This document shows positions 34,177 through 44,378 of a DNA stretch of 64,000 bases, one piece after another. The notes under the pieces were generated by a model. The model was not told where the DNA came from and ran no database searches. It saw only the letters and a list, made by a program, of their open reading frames with translations. Source of the DNA: Siderastrea siderea (taxonomy: Eukaryota; Cnidaria; Anthozoa; Scleractinia; Rhizangiidae); assembly GCA_964030785.1 (NCBI GenBank), contig OZ034967.1, forward strand, positions 58,735,665 through 58,799,664, in the 5' to 3' direction. The translations under genes were made by a program, and so were the position numbers. Within the stretch, counting starts at the first letter, position 1. The number at the start of each line of letters is the position of its first letter.

Positions 34177-36042
34177 GAGCCCATTAAAGTATCTCGTTGC
34201 TATGATACGCGGTTGCCATGCACGTGCAATTTTACTTCCGGTCGTCTGCAAATTTTTCGCGCGCTTTCTGGCCTCCCGGCGCCGGCCCGTCGCCGGATCA
34301 AGTCGCCGATAATTTTTTTATTTCGTTGCGACAAATACAAAAGAAACTTTTTTGTTTACTTTTTAAATTGATTTTAATTTTCTGCTTGACGTTTACAACA
34401 TGTGAGTTGTGCCTTTATTTCTTAAACTGGGTGTTTCAGTTGAAAATGAGCTCGAAGCTATCCACGTACGCACGTAAACAGAAAGCGCAGCGATGGCTGC
34501 AAGTCGATGGGGAAATGCAGATCGCGAAAATCCGACATTCAGAGATTTTCAGTGTCAGGTCGGGGATAGAAATATCAGTGATGCAGAGGCAAACCGAAAT
34601 AAGTACTGTGCCATCATCCCGAACCCATAAAGAAATCCCTGTGTCCGCGGCCATGACTTCGACTGCTCCCAAACTACCTGACGTCGCTTGCTAGAGAACT
34701 GTAATCGATGTGCGAACCTGTGAACTGTCCTTCCGAACCTGAGCAACTCCAGTGTTTAGACAGCTCTTCAAGAAACGAAGCTCTCGAGGCCACTGACTTG
34801 CAGCCACTGTCGCAAGACAGCATGGAGCAGCATACAGCAAGAAAGGAAGCTTGTAAATTGTCCTTGAAAGCAGCTCTATCGCGCGAATTTCATGCCCACA
34901 TTGACAATGCTATTATTAAAGCACACGATAGAATACCTGACAAATAATGGTGAGCTCGATACATCTGATGGGCAACGTCTGCTAACAACATCACTTGAGA
35001 AATTAGCAAAAAGTAATTTAAGCGATCTAAAAGACTGTGACTGTAGAAAGGACTGAGAAATACGAATTTTGTTCGGTAAAACAAAACACAGTTGAAGAGT
35101 TTGAGTTCGAGTGCAGTCGATGTGGACAGAAATTCAGCTTGAAGAGTGATACCTCTGTCGTGAAAGCCACAACTCGTCCAAGGTCTGCAATACGTAACGT
35201 AATCGTTGCTCTTTCATTCCTTGTCAGTGGGCAGTATTTCAAAGACTATCATAAAATTCTCTGGACTCAAAGTCTGGACCAAGTCAATTCGACTCGGTGG
35301 ATCCCCATTGTTGAATGGCTTGCGCCGTTCGTAAAACAGATCGCCGACTGGAGCGTGAAAGAAGCGAGAACTGAAGCAATCCAATGGAAAAACCAATCAT
35401 CATTACACATCCAGTTCGACGGCTTTTATCTGACTCGCGGCCATTATTCCAACAACAGCTCAGCTCAGCTCAGCTACCGTCCACGATGCCAAGAATGGGA
35501 AAATTATCGCCTTAGCGACCTGGCCATTTAACGCTTAGGCACCTGGCCATTGAAAAAAGTAGCGCCACTTCCGGTGCCGGAAGAAAAAAAATGTACTTTT
35601 CTGGTCGAGAAGTAAACGTAGCTGCTGCATTTTAAAAGAATTCGAAAAAACATCTTTTTTTCTCGAAATTTAAGCATCCTTTTTGCGAAAAAACAAAACA
35701 AAAAAATTATACCCAAAAGAGTGGTCAAAGAAGCACATTTTTCATTCTTATTTGTTTATTTTTCTTCGTAAACCAAAACGCATGCTTAAATTTCCTCAAG
35801 ACGGCTTATGAAATGGTACGGTACAAGAAATTATGGACAAAAAGGTAAGTCTTGAAGTAAAAACGCATTTTTCTGTTTCTGATCACGTGACATGGGGCGT
35901 GGTCCGATGGCGTCATAAACTGAACCATACTTGCCCTCGATGAATGTTGTCCAAATTTGGTCCAATGAAAGCATACATGTGTTGAGTTACAGCAAACTCA
36001 TTTTTCCCTAGCAACGGCCTAAAAAGATACTGTAATGGGCCC
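34177..36042 (+). mobile_element. Kolobok-like TTAA transposon, internally degraded
   Basis: The ends are GAGCCCATTAAAGTATCT (left) and the complement of GGGCCCATTACAGTATCT (right), flanked by TTAA at 34173-34176 and 36043-36046. It sits inside one TTAA-containing minisatellite unit. It carries broken transposase-like frames. At 1866 bp it is too short for a complete element, so a large 3' deletion is likely. Confidence 0.8.
34446..35531 (+). pseudogene. Kolobok-like transposase remnant
   Basis: The first frame from the ATG at 34446 reads MSSKLSTYARKQKAQRWL, and stops at 34694. Coding-like sequence continues in other frames, for example around 34925-35050 (LTTSLEKLAKSNLSDLKDC). The frame to 35531 has a CxxC pair (FECSRCGQKF), then SAIRNVIVALSFLVSGQYF and LHIQFDGFYLTRGHYSNNS, typical of Kolobok-type transposases around the first catalytic acidic residue. 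Four tandem CAGCT units at about 35455-35475 coincide with a frame change, after which the other frame reads TVHDAKNGKIIAL. The remainder of the catalytic domain is missing. Confidence 0.6.
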
Positions 36043-36046
36043 TTAA

Positions 36047-37474
36047 TACGTACATATGTACGCATGATTCTTATAAGGCAGGACTGTTTGGTGACTTTAG
36101 ATTAATACGTCCATGTGTACGCATAATTCTTATAAGGCAGGAGTTTTTGGTGACTTTAGATTAATACGTACATGTGTACGCATGATTCTTATTAGGCAGG
36201 ACTGTTTGGTGACCTTAGATTAATACGTACATATGTACGCATGATTCATGGAAGCCAGGACCGTTTGGATTAATACGTACATGTGTATGCGTAATTAATA
36301 TGAGACAGGATTATCTGGTGACCATAGGTTAATACGTACACATGTACGTATGATTCATATAGGGCAGGAATATTTGGTGACTTCAGATTAATACGTACAT
36401 ATGTACGCATGATTCATGGAAGGTAGGACTATTTGGAGACCTTAGATTAATACGTACATATGTACGCATGATTCATGTCGGGCAGGACTATTTGGAAACC
36501 TTAGATTATTACGTACATATGTACGCGTGATTCTTATAAGGAAGGACTGTTTGGTGACTTTTTCGATTAATACGTACACATGTACGCGTGGCTCATATCT
36601 GGCAGGGCTGTTTGGAGACCTTACATTAATACGTACATATGTACGCATGATTCATATCAGGCAGGACTATTTGGTTACCTTAGATTAATACGTACATATG
36701 TACGCATGATTCATATCAGGCAGGACTATTTGGTTACCTTAGATTAATACGTACATATGTACGCATGATTCTTATAAGGCAGGACTGTTTGGTGACTAGA
36801 TTAATACGTACATGTGTACGCATAATTCTTATAAGGCAGGAGCTTTTGGTGACTTTAGGTTAATACGTACATGTGTACGCTTGATTCGTATAAGGCAGGA
36901 CTGTTTGGTGACCTTAGATTAATACGTACATATGTGCGCATGATTCATGGAAGGCAGGACTGTTTGGTGACTTCAGATTAATACGTACATGCGTATGCAT
37001 AATTCTTTAAAGGCAGGACTGTTTGGTGAATTTAGATTAATACGTTCATCTGTACGCACGATTCTTATAAGGCAGGACTGTTTGGTGAATTGAGATTAAT
37101 ACGTACATATGTATGCATGATTCTTATAAGGCAGGAGTGTTTGGTGACTTTAGATTAATACGTACATGTGTACGCATAATTCTTTTAAGACAGGAGTGTT
37201 TGGTGTCTTTAGATTAATGCGTACATGTGTACGCACGATTCTTATAAGGCAGGACTGGTGAATTTAGATTAACACGTACATGTGTACGCATGATTCATAT
37301 AGGGTAGGACTTTTCGGTGACTTTAGATTAATACGTACATATGTACGCATGATTCATATCAGGCAGGACTGTCTGGTGACTTTAGATTAATACGTACATG
37401 TGTACGCATGATTCTTATAAGGCAGGACTATTTTGTGACATTAGATTAATACGTACATATGGACGCGTAATTCA
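36047..37474 (+). repeat. 59-bp minisatellite, right block
   Basis: About 25 further units of the same monomer as 33062-34172, more uniform in places (36640-36770 are near-perfect). It generates spurious repetitive frames. Confidence 0.9.
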
Positions 37475-37788
37475 TAAAATAATAAATAATAAATTGAAAA
37501 CAATTAAATGTGAGTGAGGTTTTTCCTTATTAATATGATGTTTTTTTTAAAACTTTCAATGTTTATTAGTAGGCATAATGTAACTTGAACACAGGTAAAC
37601 AGGACTGTTCTCCAACATAATATTAGAAATGGAATGCTATTGACATTTAAAGTGGTTTTTGTCGGTGTTGTTTTTCTGGCGTTTGCAGTTGAACTGAAGT
37701 GTAAATAATAGAAAAACCACAATTCATTCAGTTATTATGATGTTTAAGTGGTCAATTTGGGGCAAGGAAATGCGATCCCTTGCCGTTA
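37475..37788. other. Spacer without recognised genes
   Basis: AT-rich; nothing recognised. Confidence 0.5.
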
Positions 37789-38145
37789 TTGAATGTGTTC
37801 GATCCAACCCAGTGTTTTTGATACGCCACGGTTGCTTTGAACAGTATGTTTATGCAGGCGTTTATAGTTTGCTTAGTATGCTTCTCGAGGAATCGCACGC
37901 ACACATGTTTTCAGAAGTTAGCTCGTGGAGGTAACTTCTGAAAACATGTGAATGTGTTCGATCCAACATGTGAATGTGTTCGATCCGTTCGAAAACATGT
38001 GAATGTGTTCGATCCAACCCAGTGCTTTTGATACGCCACGGTGGCTTTGAACAGTATGTTTATGCAGGCGTTTATAGTTTGCTTAGTATGCTTATCGAGG
38101 AATCGCACGCACACATGTTTTCAGAAGTTAGCTCGTGGAAAAAGT
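37789..38145 (+). repeat. Tandem pair of a 140-bp unit
   Basis: The block from GTGTTCGATCCAACCCAGTG to CAGAAGTTAGCTCGTGG occurs at about 37795-37930 and 38003-38140, with three short copies of ACATGTGAATGTGTTCGATCC between. Part of it (TTGATACGCCACGG...AGCATACTAAG) is found inverted at 6290-6376. Confidence 0.75.
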
Positions 38146-39917
38146 AAAGCATCGTTTTCTGTGAACATTTTTTCTTGATCTTTACGATGAGTAATGTGCG
38201 ACTCCTCGCCAGTATTCGAGAGTGTAGACATTTCAAAATCCTAAAAAAAGGAATCAAGGTCACCTTGGTATCCGTCCCAGTCCTTCCCTCCCCCTCCCCA
38301 CCTTCTACAGTCTATAGGTGACCACTAAGCATCATGTTGTTTGGGGGAGGGGTGGGGACTTGTCAATTGCAATTTTGACGGCTGCATATGTCTGATTACC
38401 GACACGCTACTGGTTCATAAAGGGAGCTACGTGCTGTCTTTACAATGGCTCAACGAATCTGTTTTGGAGCTTTGAAAACCATCGCTGGAGAGTTATGCAA
38501 AGTTTTATATGGCTGTGTTTAATTCGTTCAAGAATGGCTTCGTGGCATATAAACAACAAAAACTGAGTTCCGCCGCACGGAGTTGGAATTATTCTGTTTG
38601 CCTTTGCCACGTGGGTCGAACGGCTGAAAGCGGTAAAACTCGGCAAGAACAGAAATTACGAGTGAGGTTACCTTTAAAAGGAAAACCAATAACCTGGCTT
38701 TTGCAAATGATATGCCATCATTACGGTTAAAGATCTGAATCTGAAATGTTGTGATAACTGGCTTTGTGTGATATCCGCCAGGGAATGGCGTCAAATTCGC
38801 AAAGGTAAGCACATTTTTATAGCTTTGTAAGTACTCGATCTAACTAAATTGATGGTACTGGACAACACATAACATTGCCATTGTTGTGATACATTAACTT
38901 TAATTTAAAAAGAAGCCACATAAACTATGAAAAATTTGTTAGCTTTAAATCTAAATTATTCTCCCGCGAAAAACACTTGGCGCCAAGTTATCGAATGTAA
39001 TAGCGACCTATGAAGCTTTTTCCACCGTTCAAAAAGCATATAAATACATCGATGCTTGAAAATTATCACTTCATTTTTTCCCTAATAATATATTTTGTAT
39101 TTCATTAAGCTAGAGCAAAAAAGTAGTCAATAAGAGTGTATTTGTTTTGTTGGAAATGCATGTCGGTACGCGGTCGGGTATTACAATGTTTAGATAATGG
39201 AATCCTTATTATTTGACGTTTTCAAATTGAGAAGGAAGAAAAATGACCTTACCCGAATCCTCAAACTGCGCCTGTTAATTATCATTAGGAATTAAAAACT
39301 CTGCACATCAGCTTGCCGTGCAAGTAAAAATCTTTAACTGACATTTTGACCGTGAAATCGAATGTCCTGCCGTAGGTCTGCTGTTTAACAACGATGAACA
39401 CCAATCAGCGAAACCTCGGCAAAGTCCACCTTGTCTCGCTGCCGAATTTTTTTACCGGGTTTATATTTACAAAACAGCTTGGAAAATAGCTTAACGAGGT
39501 TTTTTTTTTCTTTAACTAGGTTTTGTTTATCCGTACCTTGTTTTGCTTCAGTGCATTAGATCTGACGCTGATATTAGCTTGAAACAACCCAAAACTAAGT
39601 GCCTCAATCACGATCGGTAGAAAACGTTTCTCTGGCGAGGATGGATTAAAGGACGAATAAGCGAAACACCCAAACAGCTATTTTCTGCAATTCACGGTTT
39701 TTTGAACTTTTTCTATTCTTTCTTTTTTCTAATTGATATTATTGCGAACAAGGTTTTTCGCCTTTGTTTACTGCAGCGGTACATTCTGGAGAATCAAATA
39801 GGCAAATAACTCATGTAAACGTATTTACCAGCTACTGATTTGGACTTTTGTCCCTTAAAAAAGTAAGATAGAAAGTTTGAAAGCAAACCTTCGATAAAAG
39901 TCACGAGAAGTCAATCC
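38146..39917. other. Stretch without recognised genes
   Basis: Short frames on both strands only (for example 38440-38812), without recognisable domains or supporting splice signals. Confidence 0.5.
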
Positions 39918-39995
39918 CTGGCGGTCACCCATCCAAGCACTGACCCCGCCGAACATGGCTTAATTCTGCTAATCGGAAGCGATGTCTTCATTTAT
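39918..39995 (-). pseudogene. 5S rRNA-like segment, minus strand
   Basis: Read on the minus strand it contains GGTCAGTGCTTGGATGGGTG followed by ACCGCC, close to the 3' half and C box of 5S rRNA, preceded by AGAATTAAGCCATG. The 5' half is not preserved. It faces away from the second 5S-like segment at 40127-40216. Confidence 0.5.
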
Positions 39996-40126
39996 ATGGT
40001 AGACGTTTCGTTCTGTTATTTCCCACTTATATTTTCTCAAGTAAAATATGCATTTAAAAACCAGGAAAAAGACGAAAATGGAAAGCAAAAGGTAAATATT
40101 TGAAGTAATTGAATTCCATGATCAAG

Positions 40127-40216
40127 ATACCACAAGTTTTGCTGCCCGTACAAGCGAAGTTAAGCCCAGTCCGGCGGTTAGTACTTGGTTGGGTGACTGG
40201 CCCGGGAACGTTGAAT
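40127..40216 (+). pseudogene. 5S rRNA-like segment, plus strand
   Basis: Reads GAAGTTAAGCCCAGTCC and GGTTAGTACTTGGTTGGGTG. It resembles the 5S rRNA 3' half, with the loop and C-box region recognisable but degenerate 5' sequence. Mirror copy of 6053-6148. Confidence 0.5.
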
Positions 40217-40883
40217 TTTACCTCAGCTTATTCGCAAATAAAGTTCATTCGTAAAAAAGAGGTTTTTTTGGTACACTACAGGTTCCGATTAATGAGATAT
40301 TTAGCTTTACTTTTATTCCCGGTCGAGCTTATTCGCTTATTGCACAGGTTGTTTTTCGCCGCCGACACGCGCGTACCGTAGGCGATCAAATTGTGAACAA
40401 TCTACGGCTTGAAGTTAAAGCAAAACTCTTTTATAAACAACATATTCCAGACAATCTTAGGTGGAAAAAACTGTTCTTCTTCTCAATTAGTAAACAAACT
40501 TTCCTATTAGGGGTATTACGAAGCGAAGAAAATGCGAGCAGTTTGAGCATGACTCGACCGATAAAGAACTGCTGCTAAATGCAGCTTGTTGTCCTTCTTG
40601 AAATAGATTTCAATTTCGCACTTTGAAACAGTTGAGTTTAAAGCAAAGCGAGTCTCTCTTTCCTACTGAAATGTAGTTTCAGACACCGCTGATTATTATC
40701 TTTACTCGAAGTATTCTGTTGGGAAAAACAGATTTACAGAACGGGAAACAAAAAAGCTCACGGTTTTCACCGGGCCAGCGCTTGATCGTTCGATCGATCG
40801 ATCCGCGATCGGACGGGCTGCGAACTCTTACATTCAGTTGAAAAATATCGGCCCCTAAAACAAAATCCATGTCGTCTTGTTGC

Positions 40884-40887
<4 letters not shown>

Positions 40888-40927
<40 letters not shown>

Positions 40928-41263
40928 CTTTATTAACGTGTCTTAAAATATCTAGCTTACACTAAAGTAAGCTAATTGGGGACACCTATCTATACCTATC
41001 TAAAGTAGTCAGAATATATAAAATATTACAATATATACAATATAAAATATAAAATATAATATCACATCAACCTATAGTGATAAAACCCCCAAATGTTCAG
41101 AAAATCAAAAGTCACTAATTACTACATAGAGGACAGTTGTGACATCCTTCCTCCAGTAACGCTTCGAGATTCTTTTTTCTAATAGTGTTCTTAAAACTAT
41201 TTAACGAATTACAATTTCTAATTTCTTTATCCAATTTGGACCAGAGCATCGGACCAAGGTACT
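40888..41263 (-). mobile_element. 5'-truncated non-LTR retrotransposon 3' end
   Basis: On the minus strand it starts abruptly in a C-terminal reverse-transcriptase frame (YLGPMLWSKLDKEIRNCNS, then LNSFKNTIRKKNLEALLEE) and a stop. A 3' untranslated part and an (ATT)n tail of about 13 units follow. The block is absent from the matching place in the left arm near 5390, where the flanking words join directly. This is the typical form of a target-primed, 5'-truncated insertion. Confidence 0.82.
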
Positions 41264-41787
41264 TGAAAGAATTTACAAACAAGACTTTGCCTGAATCATT
41301 TTTTTTCTTTAAAGATTCACCAATTGAATCAGTACACTTCGCCCTCGATATTTTTTTCCATAATGGCCGCCAGTATGAAAAATCATAATGTTTGCGAAGT
41401 TTGGTGACACTTGTACTTAATAAACGAAAGACCTACCTTTTGTCCTTATTAATCACATTTTTCGTACTTAATAAGTACAAGAGACGTACTTAATAAGGGG
41501 AAAATGCAATCTTTGTACGTAATAATCGAAGATAATGGTCTTTTCTGCAAAATAAGTACACTTGCCCTGCAGGATCTGTTTATTAAATACAAGAAACGGT
41601 ACCTGTGCTTAATAGACGGTCAATTTTGGACTCCGAAAACAATTTGACACTCCGGAAACAAATTGACTTTTGTAATTTTCTTTCAAAAACGGCGCGCGCT
41701 TTGCGGCCAAAAAACTGGGGTATTTGTGTATTCGTCAATGAATTTCAGTTGCATGCAAACGGATCCCTCCAAGCTGGCAATGATGCT

Positions 41788-42142
41788 AGTAGTAATGGGG
41801 GATCACAAGGCCCAGTGAGCCTCGTTTTGATGTAAGGATGACGTCATAACCGGAACCGGAAGTCACGTGTTTTTAAGAGGGGGAAACCGCTGACCAGTTG
41901 GAAAAAGGGATCGCAGGCTCATGCAACCGGAAGTCACGTGATTTGGAAAGGGAAACCGCTGACCAGTTGGAAAAAGGGATCGTGGGCTCAAGGGGAAGTA
42001 AACCCGCTGAGAAAACGCGGGCTCAAAGTCCAAAGTCCAATTGTGGGAACGGGGGTGGTCCTTGACTCCAAAAAACAAGAAAATAAAAAAAATAATTTAT
42101 TGTCAAACTTTTTTTTTTTTTCACAACAAGTGAGAGAAAACA
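41788..42142 (+). repeat. Polinton left TIR
   Basis: The 355-bp inverted repeat is matched by 63518-63874 with only a base or two different. It starts AGTAGTAATG. Inside are two tandem copies of a block of about 70 bp: CCGGAAGTCACGTG, a short variable part, GGAAACCGCTGACCAGTTGG, AAAAAGGGATCG. Each holds a CACGTG E-box. A T-run and an AT-rich stretch lie at the inner end. Confidence 0.95.
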
Positions 42143-42440
42143 GAGTCCAAAGTCTAAACTGGAGAGGACGAGGGAGTTTTATTCACAGATGATTTCTTCT
42201 TAATAGCATCTTGCTCATGCTTGGCTCTCTTCTCTCTGATGCCAACCAACCAACCAGCCTGGCATGACGCATGCTCCTGAAGACACTGGTATTCTTTTCT
42301 TCATCTGATCTTGCGAGCCTTAATTGGCAGGCGCGGGGAAAGAAAATATTTTAATGTAAATCATATATCAACATCTTTTATTTGACAACAAGTAGAAAAA
42401 AAAAAATGAGTTCAATGTCCAAACATGGGGGTGTCCTTTT
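42143..42440 (-). other. Gap holding an ATG-less coding-like frame
   Basis: No complete gene. On the minus strand, 42300 to 42154 is open and reads EYQCLQEHASCQAGWLVGIR, then EKRAKHEQDAIKKKSSVNK and a stop. It has no ATG, and the composition looks like the C-terminal end of a cellular protein. It may be a last exon, possibly captured from the host. Weak. Confidence 0.25.
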
Positions 42441-42830
42441 TTACGAGAAGCTGATACAGGTTTTCATCCGTCCAATGGCTAGGCTTTTGCTGTGACCCAG
42501 AAAGTAGAGGGTTTTGCGGTGAGGCTCATAGGGATCGCGCAGTTCTCCCCAGAATCCTTGGAGGGCGTGGTCGTTCTCATAGCAAATGCCATACCAGATA
42601 GGATTGTTTTTCCAATCGTCCTTGACATGCTGGACAAACTCCGGGTCTTCTTTCCAGTGTTCATGGAGGACTTCCTGGACGACAAGAGGAACGTGGCAGG
42701 TAGAGCATAGGCGGGTCTGACCATTCTGTTGCTTGGCACAGGCGACATGACAAGGAATACCACAGCACCTCAACGTGGTATAATTGGCGAGAGGTATCAA
42801 ACAAATCACACATGGTGGGGGTTGAGCCAT
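42441..42830 (-). CDS. RING-like zinc finger protein
   Basis: 129 residues. Near the N-terminus is a cysteine-rich region with C7, C10, C22, C23, C27, H28, C31, C42 and C45. The spacing resembles a RING or RING-like finger, but one expected ligand pair is not clear. Such small proteins in DNA viruses often act as ubiquitin ligases against host factors; that role here is inference. The remainder has a W-rich stretch (EHWKEDPEFVQHVKDDWKN). It is the last of three minus-strand genes. Its ATG (42830-42828) shares its A with the TGA stop of the preceding gene, so it has no room for its own promoter and is probably read from the same mRNA. Confidence 0.7.
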   Translation of the reverse strand: MAQPPPCVICLIPLANYTTLRCCGIPCHVACAKQQNGQTRLCSTCHVPLVVQEVLHEHWKEDPEFVQHVKDDWKNNPIWYGICYENDHALQGFWGELRDPYEPHRKTLYFLGHSKSLAIGRMKTCISFS

Positions 42831-43072
42831 CAGGCGAAAGGATCGGTGAAAGGATCAAACAGTGGATTGGTCAAGAGTTGAAACTCGACGGTGGTGATGA
42901 TCCCTTCTTTTCGGAGTCGGCACAGTTCTTGAAAAGTGATCTTGTAACGTAAAGGTTGAACCAGGTGATTGATTTGTTTTCGGATCTCTCCCAAACGTTC
43001 AATGATTTGCAGGGCTTGAGGGCTGACCTTGCTAGGACTGATCTTGTCAGGAGTGTCGGGTTTGTCGCCCAT
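42830..43072 (-). CDS. Small helical protein, paralog of next gene
   Basis: 80 residues of unknown function. The pattern SPQALQIIERLGEIRKQI, then LRYKITFQELCRLRKEG and FQLLTNPLF, matches the neighbouring upstream protein (SPEAQQVIDRLRALLSRL, FKASYFELLRLHSQKHLS, LALLTLKNF). The two arose by tandem duplication. Both are predicted mainly helical and may form a small coiled-coil. Its ATG follows directly on the TGA of the upstream gene with no spacer (TGAATG), suggesting termination-reinitiation on a shared transcript. Confidence 0.7.
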   Translation of the reverse strand: MGDKPDTPDKISPSKVSPQALQIIERLGEIRKQINHLVQPLRYKITFQELCRLRKEGIITTVEFQLLTNPLFDPFTDPFA

Positions 43073-43270
43073 TCACCACCGGTAGAAGTTTTTCAAAGTT
43101 AATAAAGCCAATTCGTTCCGACTGAGATGTTTTTGACTATGAAGACGAAGCAGTTCAAAATAAGAAGCTTTGAAGCGGATCTGTTCCAAGTCTTTTTCGA
43201 GTCGAGACAACAAGGCTCGTAGACGATCAATCACTTGTTGGGCTTCTGGACTGAGGACTGGATCATCCAT
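43073..43270 (-). CDS. Small helical protein, first gene of left cluster
   Basis: 65 residues from the ATG at 43270-43268 (MDDPVLSPEAQQ). I prefer this to the upstream frame extension because a TATA box (TATAAAAAA, 43309-43301 on the minus strand) lies 39 bases before it. Paralog of the following gene, helical, function unknown. It is the first reading frame of the left minus-strand cluster (this gene, its paralog, the RING-like gene). The promoter is shared with the divergent plus-strand gene at 43527. Confidence 0.7.
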   Translation of the reverse strand: MDDPVLSPEAQQVIDRLRALLSRLEKDLEQIRFKASYFELLRLHSQKHLSRNELALLTLKNFYRW

Positions 43271-43526
43271 TGAGTGTGAAAGATGGAATGGGACAGGGGG
43301 TTTTTTATAGAGAACCAAAAGGGTCACGTGGGAGGGAAGGAGCCAATGAGAGAAAGACCCATCATGCTTTGAGAGGGGAAGAGGTGGGGGGACCCCCCTC
43401 CCCCCTCCTTAGATAGACCATGGTGCATTGCGCGAATTAGGGTATATAAGTCAAGCGAGGCCACAGGGCGTCACTCCTAGCTTTGAGTTCAGTCTTTACG
43501 ACTTATGTTCTTTGGTGAGGGAAAAA
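43271..43526. promoter_or_regulatory. Left bidirectional promoter module
   Basis: Leftward side: CCAAT box (43347 region), CACGTG (43326 region), the word TTTTGGTTCTCTATAAAAA. Rightward side: GGTGGGGGGACCCCCCTCCC, then TAGA...CCATGGTGCAT and a TATA box TATATAAG at 43443-43450. Nearly the same words occur, in inverted arrangement, at 58868-59105 in front of the polymerase gene and its divergent partner. The two ends of the element therefore use duplicated control regions. Confidence 0.8.
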
Positions 43527-44069
43527 ATGTCAGAAACAAGAACGCCCTTGGGCTCTTTAGCCAGTGCGGTGAATGTGGGTGGGCCAGAGTACTTGAGGAG
43601 GAGAGCGGGGCCAGAGCGAACGGCTGTGGATCGGCAGACCAGACTGATGAGGGAAAGACGACAGGAAACCTGGCGCCCCCTCACCCGTCAGCGCGTGGTT
43701 GCTTTTTTTCAATTATTTTTAAACTGTGTGGTCTGGACGGAGAATGGCGATCGGGAGGGCCGGCCACATCCGGAGATTACAGAAGCGTTGCTGGGAGCCC
43801 TGGTCAACAAGATCATACCATGGGTGGACCAGCACCGCATCCGGTCCCAATTTGAATGTCGCTGGCCCATGACATTGGCCCAATTCCATGAAGTGGATAA
43901 CGAACTGAACTTGTACCTGCCACGTGTGCATGCGGGCCGCCCATGGCAACGAATTAGGGTTTATTTCGGGGACATGGAGAGGGAGCGAGCGGAGCGGCGG
44001 AGGGAGGAGCGGGAGACGAGGCAGAGGGAAGTGAGGCTGAACCAAGTGCGGAGAGTGTTAGAACTGTAA
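43527..44069 (+). CDS. Basic protein of unknown function
   Basis: 180 residues from the ATG at 43527 (MSETRTPLGSL). An in-frame ATG at 43428 lies upstream of the TATA box (43443-43450) and so cannot be on that transcript. The middle has a conserved-looking helical region (EITEALLGALVNKIIPWVDQ, LAQFHEVDNELNLYLPRV). The tail is a charged helix rich in R and E (ERERAERRREERETRQREV). I do not recognise a family. Divergent from the left minus-strand cluster, and probably an early gene by analogy of its promoter with that of the polymerase region. Confidence 0.65.
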   Translation: MSETRTPLGSLASAVNVGGPEYLRRRAGPERTAVDRQTRLMRERRQETWRPLTRQRVVAFFQLFLNCVVWTENGDREGRPHPEITEALLGALVNKIIPWVDQHRIRSQFECRWPMTLAQFHEVDNELNLYLPRVHAGRPWQRIRVYFGDMERERAERRREERETRQREVRLNQVRRVLEL

Positions 44070-44378
44070 ATAGACTTGAACATTCCTGTTGAGTTTTTTT
44101 TTTATTGTGAGTCAAGGCAACTGTGAGTCAAGACCAACTATTTATGATGAACGTGCAAAACCAGTGATGTCATTTTTTAAAATTTTTTAATTAAAAAAGA
44201 GTTGATGTTTTCTACAATGGGTGGTCTGTATTCTTTGCCACGCGGGTGGGGCGTTCCTATGTACAATTGAAAAAAGCTATCTACAATTTGAAAAAATAAA
44301 AAGAAAGCTATGTACAATTGGAAAAATAAAAACTAAAAGAAAAGCTATGTACAATTGGAAAAAATAAAAACTAAGAAA
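44070..44378. terminator. Convergent 3' region with tandem A-rich repeat
   Basis: It lies between two converging genes. It contains about four tandem copies of a 30-35 bp unit with GCTATGTACAATTGGAAAAA and several AATAAA words (44293-44375), suitable as polyadenylation signals. No gene. Confidence 0.55.

Larger units (their letters stand above)
40001..41787. repeat. Right arm of the large inverted duplication
   Basis: Inverted counterpart of 4751-6264. It differs by an inserted non-LTR fragment with an (AAT)n tail (40888-41263) and by the Polinton, whose left target duplication GATGCT is at 41782-41787. The arm resumes at 63875. The TTAATAAG-type word cluster is at 41415-41620. Confidence 0.85.

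Noticed and set aside
33062..37474. CRISPR-like array of regular repeats
   Set aside because: The whole monomer of about 59 bp repeats without unique spacers, and the context is an animal genome; it is a minisatellite.
43428..43526. Upstream ATG of the 43527 gene as start
   Set aside because: It lies before the TATA box at 43443-43450, so it would not be in the transcript from that promoter.
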